Positions 21,560 through 32,648 of a stretch of DNA of 64,000 bases are shown here, piece after piece. Every line of letters begins with the position of its first letter. Positions within the stretch are counted from its first letter, which is position 1. Both the position numbers and the translations under genes were made by a program. The stretch comes from Apostichopus japonicus (Eukaryota; Echinodermata; Holothuroidea; Aspidochirotida; Stichopodidae). The stretch spans positions 15,395,001 to 15,459,000 of the forward strand of contig NC_092568.1 in the NCBI RefSeq assembly GCF_037975245.1, read 5' to 3'. The notes under the pieces are model-generated. The model was not told the origin of the DNA. It ran no database searches and was given only the letters and a program-made list of their open reading frames with translations.

Positions 21560-22066
21560 AGCTAGTCGAAATACTCAGAAATAAATTATTGCATACAGCA
21601 GATTTGGATCTCCCAAAATGTATCAACATCTTTAAGACGGCTGAAGTGGCTTCAGCACAAATAAAATATATGAGTGATCGAAGTGCTGAAGTTCATGCTG
21701 TCATGTACAACCCTAGGTCAGATGCCACAGGTCAATTCATGGGTTGAAGACTGTAGGTACTGCGGAGGAGGTTATGAGGCAGATAATATGAAATGTCCAG
21801 CATATGACCAATCTTGTTCGAAATGTGGAAATATGAATCATTTCGCAGTGAAATGTAAAACCAATTGGAAGTCAAAGAAAAAGACAGATTTTCATGAAAG
21901 TCATAAGAAATCAGTCAAAAAGGTTGACTTGAGTAGTGAAAGTACTGACGAAGAGGCACAATTTGCGAGTGAATCAGTTTTATCTGTAACATTTCAGGAA
22001 GAACTATATTTATATAAAAAGAGTGAGTCCATATGCGAACAAGGTACATGCTACGTTCCAAGTTAA
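21560..22066 (+). pseudogene. Gypsy gag C-terminal part with zinc knuckle
   Basis: An upstream frame reads DLPKCINIFKTAEVASAQ, typical of the capsid end. A frameshift near 21690 leads into the frame that contains CRYCGGGYEADNMKCP and the canonical CCHC knuckle CSKCGNMNHFAVKC (C-x2-C-x4-H-x4-C) near 21810-21855. A Lys-rich stretch follows. These are nucleic-acid-binding gag motifs. Confidence 0.8.
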
Positions 22067-22490
22067 AGGTTCACTTGCAAAGTTTCAAATTGATTTAGGG
22101 GCATCATGTAATGTGATACCTGAATTGTATGTCACTGAAAGCACCGAGACTAAAGAGTCAGACTACAAAAATCTGAGCATGTACAACAATAATCCATTGT
22201 CAATTGTGGGGACTTGTAAATTGAGGTTGAGAAACATAAAGAATATGAAGTAATATTTTGTGCAGATGGTTGTTGTGCAAGGAAACAAGCAAATGCCACT
22301 TCTTGGATCACGGGCATCACAACAAATGAAATTGATTAAAGTGTTGTATGAAAACATAGATAACAAACCAACTGAAAGTTCTGAAATTAAAGGGGAAGTA
22401 AAGCAAATTGAGAAAACTAACTTACCGCTGAAAAAAAAAGAAAATGTAATAAAAGTTTATCATGATGTATTCACAGGTCTAGGGTGTTAG
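22023..22490 (+). pseudogene. Gypsy aspartic protease remnant
   Basis: FQIDLGASCNVIP (around 22085-22123) aligns with the retroviral-type aspartic protease signature, in which the usual D(S/T)GAS has become DLGAS. The frame overlaps the gag end in another phase, then breaks at 22253 and continues shifted to 22490. Confidence 0.65.
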
Positions 22491-23203
22491 CCAGGTGAAG
22501 TCCACCTGGAAACTGATCCTAATTTCACGTCAGTTATTATACCACCAAGACGTGTTCCAATATTTATAAAGACTTAGCTTAACGAGTAGCTGAAGCGATT
22601 GGACAAAATTGCATGTGATAAAGAAGGTTGACAAACCTTCTGACTGGGTGTTAAGTCTGTTTGCATAACAAACCCAGTGGTAAATGCGTGTTTGTATTAA
22701 CCCACTAACATTAAATAATGCTCTAAAACGGGAACACTACTCGTTACCTATTTTCGAAGATATTCTGCCTAGTCTTAATGATGTAAAGGTTTTTAGCAAA
22801 TGTGATCAGAAAGAGTTTTATCTAATGTGAGTTGGATGAAAATTCTCCCAAGTTGACTTCATTCCAAACCCCATGGGGAGTCACACGTATAAACGCATGC
22901 CATTTGGAATCTCCCAAGCACCTGAGCTCTTCCAACAAGGCTAGATTAAAACCTTGAAGGGATTGAGGGTGTTCATATCATAGCTGACGACATATTGGTC
23001 ACTGACAAAGGTAAAACGGAAGCCGAAGCAGACAAGGATCATAACCGAACACATGACTAAGCTGCTTGAAAGAGGGAGAGCGATCTATCAAGTCCAACAG
23101 AGATAAGTTTAAATTTAAGTGCAAAGAAATCCACTTTATAGGGCATGTTGTTACAAAACATGGTCTCTAAGTCGACCCTAAGAAAGTCGAGCCAATCATT
23201 GAT
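22491..23203 (+). pseudogene. Gypsy reverse transcriptase remnant
   Basis: Broken in all frames, but recognisable pieces remain in order: VHLETDPNF, a proline-rich RRVP, a MPFGISQAPELFQ-like stretch near 22900, HIIADDILVTDKGKTEAEADKDHN with the catalytic ADD at about 22980-23045, and a VVTKHG.. stretch. The many stops exclude function. Confidence 0.75.
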
Positions 23204-23941
23204 ATGCCTAAACCGACTGACATCGCAGCAGTACAACGGTTCGTTGGAATGGTGAAAAACTTGTCTAAGTTCCTTCCAAGCTTATCGGACACGTGCAAAC
23301 CGATTCGTCGTCTAACACATAAGGACGCGAAATGGAGCTGGGGACAAGACCAAGACGCAGCATTCAACGGGGTGAAGCGTAGTGTCAGCAGCACACCGGT
23401 GTTGCAGTACTTTGATCCGCAAAGCGAAACTGAAGGTCAGGGAGACGCATCAGAAAAAATGGACTTGATACTCACAAATCGAGAAAGAACTTCTTGCGTT
23501 AATCTCCGGTTTGGTGCGAAACCACCAATTCACCTACGGACGCAAGATAAAGCTTTGGACATATCGATCACAAGCCATTGGTTCCAATCCCTAAGAAACA
23601 AATCACGACTTCCCCAAAGCGCCTCCAACGGCTACTTCTTTAGAAGTCTGGTGCAGTATAATGTCGACACTCTGTACAAGCCGGGAAAGGAAATGTATCT
23701 CGCTGATACATTATCGCAAGCCTTCCTCCAGAATGAGGAAAGACCCGCAGTGGAAGTCGAGACAGAAAGTGTGAACATTATAGACTTCCTTCTGGTGTCG
23801 GAAGCAACTCGCAAGCAAATCCAGGAGTCGACCAACGGAGACCCCGTCTGTCAGAATCTGAAACGATTCATTACAGAGGCTGGGCATAATACAACAGGAA
23901 CTAGCCCATACATACAAATTCGCGATGAGCTTTCCATCTAA
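23204..23941 (+). pseudogene. Gypsy connection/RNase H region
   Basis: A 245-codon open frame starts with MPKPTDIAAVQRFVGMVKNL, followed by KFLPSLSDTCKPIRRLTHKD, the standard connection to RNase H. The middle is frame-shifted: the expected IEKELLALI block lies in another frame near 23475-23510. The frame then recovers at YKPGKEMYLADTLSQAF. The surviving open frame is therefore a chimera of phases and not a working domain. Confidence 0.75.
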
Positions 23942-24785
23942 GATGGTATCATATTCAAAGCACAGCGATGTGTCATTCCTACACCCCTGAGAAGAGACAT
24001 TAAAGCAAAATTTCACAACGCACACTCTGGTATCAAAAGTACGTTGAAGAGTGTGAGAGATACGGTTTATTGGCCAGGTATGAGTAAAGAAGTTAAGACT
24101 ATGTTGAACAGTGCATTATCTGTAACACATACCGCACTCAGCAATCCAAAGAACAATTGTTCAGCCACGACATACCAGATCCCCAGGGAGAAAACGTTGG
24201 TGTCGATATTTTTTACCATCGATGGTACAGATTATCTCTGTATTGTGGACTACTTTTCGGACCACTTCGAAGCTTACATACTCTTAAACAAGAAAGATAC
24301 GCCGGCAGTGATCAAAATCGTGAGACGATATTCCCTACACATGGTACACCTGTTACTGTACAGTCAGACAACGAACCACCATTTTCGTCCCGCGAGTTCT
24401 CTGATTTTGCGCAATCGTATCAGTTCGACCACGTAACCAGTTCGCCGCTCTTGCCAAAAAGCAATGGTAAAGTCGAAAACGCGATAAAGACAGCAAAGAA
24501 ATTGATCAAGAAAGCGAAGAAGGATAAGCAAGACATACATCTCAGCTTGCTTAGCTGGAGGAATACTCCTTCTGAGAGTCTGCCGCCATCATCACGTCTA
24601 TCAGTCGAAGGACTAGAACAGTTATACCTACTTCCAAGAAGTTTCTCACACATTAAGTAAGGATTTAAGCAGAAGAAAAACATGAGAAATGAAAAGCAAG
24701 CGCGATATTACAATCACAGTGCTAAGCTTCTTCCAGAACTGAACAAAGGGCAAACAGTACGCGTTCAACCATCAGGACGAGAGAA
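23942..24785 (+). pseudogene. Gypsy integrase remnant
   Basis: HNAHSGIKSTLKSVRDTVYWPGM marks the zinc-binding N-terminal domain, although its CxxC is disrupted. The catalytic core keeps the first Asp in CIVDYFSDHFE (24248-24250), and the second Asp and the Glu at 24366-24368 and 24474-24476, spaced as D-35-E. A frameshift lies between the first and second acidic residues. The tail with SLLSWRNTPSESL also matches integrases. Confidence 0.8.
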
Positions 24786-25249
24786 AGTATGGAAAAAACT
24801 AGCGATGAAGAACTCGTCAACAATTGCTCCTACAAAGTTATCATAGAAGATGGACGTGAATTCCGTCGTAATCGTAAACATTTACGCCCTACCAGAGGAA
24901 CACTGATTTACAGACGCGAGCTGTTCTATGACGTAATGATTCACATCGCACCGCCAACCAGCGTCGATTGCAGCAACAACAATGCAGCACGCAACGAGAG
25001 TTCAAACGCAACACAAGAACACGAAACAGAACCAGAACCATATTTAAGAAGAAGCCAAAGGAACCGTAAGCAGAGACCCGATTGTGTTTGCTGTAAATGA
25101 TCTATATGAGGCCATTGATGAACATGTTCATCACTTGTTAGCGTTAGGTGTTTGTAAATATGTTTGAATACATTTAAGGGTAAGAAATATGATTAGTTAT
25201 GAAAGTAGAAATTAGAGCTTAAAAGTTGGATCAAAGAAAATTTTCCTTT
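24786..25249 (+). pseudogene. Gypsy integrase C-terminal tail and 3' non-coding part
   Basis: An open frame from 24789 to 25100 begins within the C-terminal chromodomain-like or basic tail (YKVIIEDGREFRRNRKHLR) and ends in a short spacer before the polypurine tract. The YK..ed.r..rRnr.hLr pattern is usual for the end of Gypsy pol. Confidence 0.6.
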
Positions 25250-25262
25250 AGAGAAGGAAGGG
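25250..25262 (+). other. Polypurine tract of the Gypsy element
   Basis: AGAGAAGGAAGGG directly abuts the right LTR start TGTAAAG. Confidence 0.75.
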
Positions 25263-25405
25263 TGTAAAGATGTGGAAGTTTGTTCACTCTTATGACACCA
25301 CTCTGTGGTTGTTAAGCAAAGCATGAGAACGTATAATCGTTAACTTTATCAAGCGTGTTTTTCTTCATTGTGTCAGATTGGGCACAGAATGTGAAGATCA
25401 CAACA
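25263..25405 (+). repeat. Right LTR of the Gypsy element
   Basis: 143 bp, homologous to the left LTR, ending GATCACAACA and followed by CTACT. Confidence 0.9.
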
Positions 25406-25410
25406 CTACT

Positions 25411-28400
25411 TACAGACAATGTACCATGGATGTACTTTGTCGACAGTCCTCAGACCACTTGTGGGAATAAACTGAAGTTGGATGGGTTAGTTGTCACTAT
25501 GTGTGGGACACGATAGTAAGTGTGCAATATATAATGTAAAATTTACGTATTTGTTTATAAACGTGAACAGCAATGTGTCTCATGCACTACATAAAGTATA
25601 TGGGCTTTAAACTTGGTGAGTTTCTGCACGGACAAGAAATGCAGTACCTTCGTGACTTTGATGTCATAGGTTCGTCGGTTACAATATTATTATTAAATGG
25701 CCAATAACTAAGAACCCTCAAGACTTATGTCGTATTTATTTTGTCAAACGTTACGTGATCAATTGAGTTCCAAAGTCAAACTGGCAAATTTGTGCAAATC
25801 ATTGTGTTATGTAAACCTAAACAGTACGACCAACGTTACCACGGGATCAAACGCTTCCGAGACGTATGAAAAAGTAAGTTCGAAGGCAAGAGGTCAAATA
25901 TTAAAGGAAAGGAAATGTTAAAGAGCATTTTGGTCATTGCGCTGTGAGAAAGCAATATCTCAAATTGGCCAAATCCGCAATCATGTAATAAGCATGACCG
26001 TTGAAATATATATCGAAATATTAGATGAAAAACGCTAAACACCAAGTGGTCAATGGAGGCCAAATTAAATCAATTAATTCAAAAATGTTGGCCGCGAACT
26101 TTTTCTGAGCCGTAATCCTGATGGACTGAAAACTCGCTGGGGTGGGAGGTTACTGTGAATGCGTTGTTGCCCCTCGTTGGAAGTTGTGGTCGTATGGCCA
26201 AATGTGAGAGATCAGAAACAAATGATGCTTTTCTTTGCCTTTTGCACACGCCAAAACGTCTTTTAAGATTTAGATCGTAACAGATAGCCCTTATCAACAT
26301 AATTTTTAATTTTGTTTTCCCGTTGAGACCGTTGATACAAATACCTGGAAAAAAAATAATAAAAAAATTGTACATCTTCTGCTATGACACGTGCGTAGTC
26401 TTTATTGTAATCACTCCTTCATGTAACTTTCGATTTTAATTCTTGTCATTTAGATTCCAATATCGAACCTGATTCTTAATGAATCTTTTATCCATGTACA
26501 TGAGAAAACAATTGTACTCCGTTCCGACATGACTTTGAGGAATCTCACAACATAAGAAAAGTTAGGAATAGGTACGTGGTCTGGAAGAAAGTTGACAGCA
26601 CCCAATCAAAGATTTTTATGAACTTCGGTAGGTATCAAAAGCTGTGGAATGTGCAACTCTTTAATCATGATAGCCTAATATCTATATCAAATCACCGAAC
26701 TCCCAAAACGGTGCTCGATTAAAATTTTGTTTTTTCCAAGCAAGATATAGATTGTTAAGGTTAGTTTCGATTGTTATCTTAAAATTAAAATACGGTTGCC
26801 ATCAGTGAAGCAAGACATCCATTTGCCTTGCTCTATAAGTGTCAATATTTAAATATATACACATAGAATTTGGTGGAATGCCGAAAGTCTGACTGAACCT
26901 TCCGTTGGTGATACTATAAGTTTAGAGAAAGCTTGGTATAGTTGTGTAAGGATGACATTTTAAGGGTTAAAGATTATTTGCTAAGAGAAAATTGATGCAT
27001 TAGTCAACGCAACTTGCAAAATGTTAACAATATGAATATCAAATCACCAAAACTACCCAATATACTGCAGTTATAAAAAAAATTGTTTTGATGAGTGACC
27101 TTTCTAAGAAAAAGCATAGGATTAACTTCAAGTCTTAGTCGTAACCGAAAAACTAGTGCTTAAATGTATAACCAACAAGTGTCCTTATAATAATGATGAT
27201 TTACTAATAAAGTACCTCTCCACAACATAAAGTACGAAACAAATGATAACGCAAAGAATAACTGTTTATTACGACTTTTAACATGTGCTTCATCGATCTA
27301 TGACACCAGATACTATTTCAGAGGAATTAAAGTCGTCAGCTATCAAAGGTATAGAAACGTGATGTAATTATGTGTTTTGAAGTTTAACAGAAGTTTGTAC
27401 AGGCACTGGTATCCTTCAAAAGCACACTTGCAAATTGATTATCGCATAATCACGCATAAAAGGGTTTAACTAGACAGTTTGTTGCAAATATATATAACCT
27501 AATACCAACAAATTAAAATATATTTTAAAAAAAATTTTATTGAAAAATTCTTCTTCAGTGTAAATGTCGTTCAATTCTTGCATTAATACTCATTGATAAT
27601 AAAGTAAAGAACACGATTCTAAGTCACTACTAGACATGCACATACCGAAGATAGATGTCAAACCTGGTTTCGTTCAGAAAACCATGTTTATTGTGTGATT
27701 CCATGATATCCTAGCTGTGCTGTTGTTTAGTTGCCTTAGTTACGCTGCTGATAAACAAATTAATCATTGTTATCTCAAAATACGCAACTCTCTACTATAT
27801 TAACAGTTATGTTGCCAAGTTTTGATCATCAGCATGATCTAGAGACTGGTAAAAGGGTCAGGTACCACTGGGTGCATGTGGTGATTATAGCCTATATTGT
27901 ACGTTCTGGATATCGTTCAGCATCATCCGACATAAATTCATTCTGTAAGTTACATTACTTCTACATTCGGTCTTCATATTTTCCCGTTACACATCAATGT
28001 CACTAATACTATTATTATGTTATATTTCATTTTATTCAATCAGTGATAAATAATTCGGCGATCGGTTTAACATTTTTTCAAATGAGATTATTTACCAGGC
28101 TACAGAAGTCACTTTTATTACATATCTGTGTTTAGAGAATAGCAACGAACATCAGTTGTAGAATATGACAATCGAGCTCCTAAGAGATGCATCAGATAAA
28201 TATGTAAACTAGTATATTAGTTGTTGGGTTTAGTTTGTGGGTTGCGCTAATTGAGCTTGCTTCATGTAGTTTGCAAAGATTTGAGTGGGGTGTTACTTTA
28301 TAGTTAAATCTTAAAACACATTACGATATGTGATTAATACAGTAATTTGTGAGAAACTGTTTAATGGAAGTGCGAGTAATATGAGTTTTATGATATTTCA

Positions 28401-29324
28401 GGTTTTACTTTCTATCACATCAAATTTAGTTTTGACATATTAGTAAATCCATGGTTTGTGGGAATTTCCAACAACTTTGTGTCTCATAGTTCAGGTGATA
28501 TGGCATAAGACTGGCACATTTTTGTTTCTGGTTAAATGTCATCCTAACTTAAAATATTCCTGCTATTTAAACGTCTGCTATATAAATCTCGCAGTTATTA
28601 CACTAAATCAGCATACGAACTAAATTCTCTCGAAATCTTATCTTTTGTGCTGACTGGTATGTATCGAATGAACTGATATATTCGCATGATATGTTGTTCT
28701 CATAATCATATTGGAAGAAATAGTTTAGGTTGAATCAATAGATTTGACCTGATACCGTTATTTAGCATTTTCATTCATTAGATACGTTTAACCCAGTTAT
28801 ATTTATACCAGTGAATGAAAAGTGTTAGAAAGGGAAGCATTACGTTGCAATCAGAATTAAATCTTACACGTCTTTGAACAGTGGAGACTATAGAAACCGA
28901 AGCAGGAAGAGATCTCATATATAATGGCGTATTCAGGGAAGTCACGTTTACTGAAGAATCTGAGGTAAGTACCTCACGGAAAAAAACGGCATTCAAGGCC
29001 GTATAGTAACATTTAAATAATTTTGATGATGAAATCGAGTCGATATTATGTTTTGAACTGGTAAGAATTGTAGTCGATACGAACATCTTCTTCACTGTTA
29101 ATGAAAGTTGCCTAACCAAATTGTTGACTACGTACCATCAATTTAATGTATGTCTGATATGCTAAAGGAATGTTTGATCAGCTCCTCTTTGGCAGTAGCT
29201 TTAATTGAGTTAGTTCTATTCACTTCGCCCAACAAAAAGGGTGTCTACAGTTTGCTACAGTAGAAAAGTGGTTGAGTTTTCGTGGAGTGCGGACGTGTTT
29301 GGTTTCGCTCTCCACTTTATTACC
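25411..29324. other. Long intergenic stretch, nothing recognised
   Basis: About 3.9 kb of AT-rich DNA. Short frames such as 26079-26375, 27767-28006 and 28778-29119 have low-complexity or non-protein-like composition and no recognisable motifs. No clear repeat was seen by eye. Confidence 0.4.
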
Positions 29325-29755
29325 CTTACAAAAAAATCCCACATAAAACCCATAGGAAATCGGCCATTTCCTATAGGAATAAGCAAAATTCTGTGGGATT
29401 TACAAGTGTATGTGGGGTTTTCAGGGAAATTCCTATGGGTTATTTACAAATCCCACGTGACTTTTAAATTTATGTGGGATTTTCAGGAAAGTTTGTGGGT
29501 TTTTTCTACAAATCCCACATGGTTTTGTTATATTCCTATAGGATTGCAAGATTATGTGGGATTTACCCGAAATTCATGTTTGTTTTTTACAAATCCCACA
29601 TTATTTTGGGATTGATGTGGGAATTCCTGGAATATTCATGTGGGTTATCATAAATCCCACATTAATTTGATTAAATCATGTGGGATTTAAAGTTTACATG
29701 TGATTTTCAGCACACTCATGAGGGTTTTTACAAATCCCTTATGATTTTGCAATTT
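29325..29755. repeat. Array alternating AAATCCCACAT and ATGTGGGATTT
   Basis: The word AATCCCACAT or a close variant occurs near 29334, 29450, 29510, 29591, 29652 and 29735. Its reverse complement occurs near 29391, 29411, 29473, 29554, 29606 and 29679. The two orientations alternate every 20-80 bp. Smaller CCTATAGG palindromes occur near 29350-29380 and 29533. The spacers TTTTCAGG and GGGTTTTTTACAA also recur, so the array arose by tandem growth of a unit holding both orientations. Confidence 0.8.
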
Positions 29756-29827
29756 TTTGTCGATTTTCAAGGTACAATGAAAAATTCCCAAAATTTATGA
29801 GAAATAAGTTCTTATAAGATGGTAAAT

Positions 29828-30253
29828 CTCTATGTTCCGACGTCTCTATGGTAAAAAAAAAAAAAATTTGATCAACATTTTTCGGAACCAATTTTTTCGG
29901 ACCAACAATTTTTTGGACCCACATTTTTGGACCAATAATTTTGGGACCAACATGTTTTTCGGAATCGAATTTATAGGACTAAATTTGAGTCCCCCCAAAA
30001 AGTCGGTCCGAAAAATTTGGGCCCAAAAAATTAAGTTCCTCAAAAAATTTGATCAAAAATTGTTGGTCCGAAATCATGTTGGTCCGCAAAAATTGCTCCA
30101 AAAACATGTTGGTCCAAAAAAAATTGAGTCCAAAAAATGTTGGTCTGAAAAATTTGGGTCCGAAAACATGTTGGTCCAAACAAATTTTGGTCCGAAAAAT
30201 TGGTTCAAAAAAATTACGAGTCCAAAATTATTAGGTATTGTTGGAACATAGAG
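29828..30253. mobile_element. Fold-back element made of TTGGTCCGAAAAA repeats
   Basis: CTCTATGTTCC (29828-29838) is repeated inverted as GGAACATAGAG (30243-30253). The left half carries degenerate repeats of TTTTCGGACCAA and the right half (from about 30003) the reverse complement TTGGTCCGAAAA. The two halves can therefore fold onto each other around a centre near 29985-30000. No protein-coding potential; the overlapping open frames only translate the repeat. Confidence 0.7.
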
Positions 30254-31047
30254 AACATAGGGATGTCCCCCTTCCTCCGGTTGATAGTATATACGTAGCA
30301 TACATTTGCATTTCATTTGATGTGATTGAGACGAGCTCGCATCTATATTTAGATCAGTGATTCATAGTCTATGAAAGTAAGACGCATGTTGCCAAATCAT
30401 GATGAAGATAACAATAATTAATGTTTAAATTATATTATGATGCAATCCTTTCTTATTTATTGTTGTTTAAATTTTATTAAATAAATTAATTGTATTTACA
30501 ATTTTCAGTAGCACGAAACTCTCAAATTGGAAGGCCTAAGACAATTTTCTCCATTTTTGATAATCAGATTTTGTACGAGGTTTAAGTTGAAGTTTGACTT
30601 CAACACCATATTCAATTTAAAAATAGTTTGAAAGACATATTTGGCGTGTCGTCTGCATCAACTTTCTTTGGCAATTTGCTTGTTTTTTGTTCATTTTAGT
30701 GATCACCTCCTGTCGTGTTTACTCTAGCATCAAGGTTTATTGTTTCTGTCAACGGCTTTAGTGTTTAAAACAGTTTGGATTCATTAATTCCAGTGATTTG
30801 GCCTATCGGTAATGTTGCACTAGCCTATACTATAGCCTACCACTTGCAATTTACGTGGTTCAGTACATTAGTCGTTTTCCTGCAAGAGAAGAAGTGTAAA
30901 TATGTTGGAAGCTTGCTGGGGACCGAAGAATTGGTATAACTAACGGTGCTTTCAACACACTGTCAAGTATTTTCAAAAGCAAAAACATAAGCCGGAACAT
31001 TAACATTTGTGAAAATTTCTAAGAAACTTTCAACTATAAGTATAGTC
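30254..31047. other. Intergenic, nothing recognised
   Basis: AT-rich single-copy-looking DNA without supported features. Confidence 0.4.
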
Positions 31048-31324
31048 AGTATTGCGAAGTTCGGCATACTGCGAAGTTCGAACACCCTAAGTAATACACG
31101 ATTTCACAATGAAAACCTACAGCAAGAGCCAAATTTCACCAAAAAGTACAAAGCTACAGTTATTTTCTCTCCAAAATGACTCGTGTGCAAGAAATTACTT
31201 ACTTATTTGTCAATAAAATGACGAAGATCTATGAAGTCTGTTATAATTACTGAAAGAGCAACTGCGCCACCGATTTTATCACCAGCGCCACACTGTGGGT
31301 TGCGTGTCCGAACTTCGCAATACT
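31048..31324. mobile_element. Possible 277 bp MITE with 17 bp perfect terminal inverted repeats
   Basis: AGTATTGCGAAGTTCGG (31048-31064) is exactly inverted at 31308-31324. If the TA inside each end is the target site, the arrangement fits a Tc1/mariner-like MITE. Related GCGAAGTTCG/CGAACTTCG words recur at 31071-31080 and 31507-31515, so the boundary could be further right. No protein is encoded. Confidence 0.55.
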
Positions 31325-31557
31325 CTAAGAAATACCAGTTCAACAATCACGAAGAATCTTCTTGGAAAACAACGTGAAAAAGTTTGCAGGAAAGAAAGTT
31401 TGGCCGTGTAGCGTACTATAACACAATTCTCCCACCATATGAGGTATATTTTCTGGTGATTTATACCAGAAGATTTAGTTTTGGGGTGTTTTAAGTCTTA
31501 AGTGTCCGAACTTCGAAGTCACCATGCTATAACTCACCCAAGAAGATCTAAAGAAGA

Positions 31558-31611
31558 ATGGAAGTGTTATTGTTAACCACCATCATCGGCCTACCTGTTA
31601 TTCCTTCAGAG
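31558..31611 (+). CDS. Candidate first exon encoding a signal peptide-like sequence
   Basis: An ATG with A at -3 and G at +4 opens an 18-codon frame. It has an acidic residue, a hydrophobic run LLLTTIIGLPVI and a small-residue end, and is followed by a good splice donor GTAAGA (31612-31617). This looks like a short secretory leader exon. It could also be chance; no transcript or homologue is known to me. See 32147-32248 for a possible partner exon. Confidence 0.3.
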
Positions 31612-32146
31612 GTAAGAATAAGTTAATTGTTAGGCCACTGGCACTACTATTATGTAACCGTTGTTAGGCTGGCGTTTTGCAATACACAAGTACAATGACA
31701 GTGAGTAGCCTAAGCTTCTACCGGGTACTGCAGTGCATTCTCAACACCAAACTGTGCATTCTAAACACCAATTAACGTTATGTTATGTGTGTATTGTACT
31801 AGATTGAACAGTGGCACACAATCTTCTAATTGATTCCAAACAAATGCTGGGACTAAGTCTCAATAGTTTACTTGAACTTGAAGCCTAGCCTACACTCATT
31901 TGGTAAAGATTTCTTGAATTTCCCATGTAAATCTAAATAGGTAGGCTATGTGATATTGTTTGGATGCAGGCCTGGGGAGTGCCATTTCGGACAATACGGA
32001 AGGCATTTTTGGCCAAACCAGCCAATGTTGGCGCTTTGATAGTGTCTTATATAGTACGTGTCAAGCAAATGCCCCCCCCCCACACTTTCAAAAGCACATC
32101 AACATCCCTGCATGAATTGATCCATATTTTCATTTATTTTTCAGAG

Positions 32147-32248
32147 CTGGTAATGAAAAAGTATCCTGCCACTAAAAAGGCAATCATATGGATGAAGATG
32201 ACAGAAAAACTAAAGGATGAGAGGAGAGCATATAACACTAACAGATAA
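32147..32248 (+). CDS. Candidate terminal exon of a short basic peptide
   Basis: A pyrimidine-rich tract and TTTTCAGAG precede a 33-residue frame that ends in TAA at 32246-32248. It is rich in Lys/Arg (MKKYPATKKAII, EKLKDERR). Using the second AG of CAGAG, it joins in phase to the leader exon at 31558-31611, giving a protein of about 51 residues. With the first AG it would hit a stop at once. Both exons are weak individually. An alternative is the last exon of an unrelated larger gene. Confidence 0.25.
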   Translation: MVMKKYPATKKAIIWMKMTEKLKDERRAYNTNR

Positions 32249-32648
32249 GATTAATTAGAACTGTTACTGGCTTGTTTTTGGTTTCTTGCCATTGGTTTCT
32301 TATACAGCCATACTTGGCTCCATAAAAAAAAAATGATTCTCATCATTGACTTCTGAAAACCCTGTTGCCAGGTACTTTTTCTGTTTGTTTTTTTTAATCT
32401 CAAATCAACTTTTAGTGTGGTCTCACTGGGCCCAATCTGGTACTATAAATCGTGTATCCAATACCTAACAGTTAAAGGAAATAAGAATGTTGAATGTCAA
32501 AACCCAAACCTGTAACTTTCCACTATTGCTGCAGTGGAGGCACCTGAGAATGAGAAAAACAGTAAAACGTTGATACACCAGTTGATGTAGAGGCAAGGTT
32601 ACATACCAATGTCATCAAAATACTCAGTTTCAGTTGCAGCAGCAGCAA
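32249..32648. other. Intergenic between converging gene candidates, nothing recognised
   Basis: About 400 bp of AT-rich DNA between the 3' ends of the plus-strand candidate and the minus-strand CXC gene. Confidence 0.4.

Larger units (their letters stand above)
20459..25405 (+). mobile_element. Complete but inactive Gypsy-type LTR retrotransposon
   Basis: It has two short LTRs (20459-20609 and 25263-25405) that start with TGTAA and end with ACAACA. A candidate target duplication CTAC(C/T) lies on both sides (20454-20458 and 25406-25410). A TGG-initiated primer-binding site follows the left LTR, and the purine tract AGAGAAGGAAGGG precedes the right one. Between them, in the plus orientation, lie a zinc-knuckle gag end, protease, reverse transcriptase, RNase H region and integrase, the standard Gypsy order. 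Every domain carries stops or frameshifts. Confidence 0.9.

Noticed and set aside
29832-30251. Asn/Lys/Phe-rich protein frames on both strands
   Set aside because: They arise from the TTGGTCCGAAAA fold-back repeats and have no protein-like conservation.
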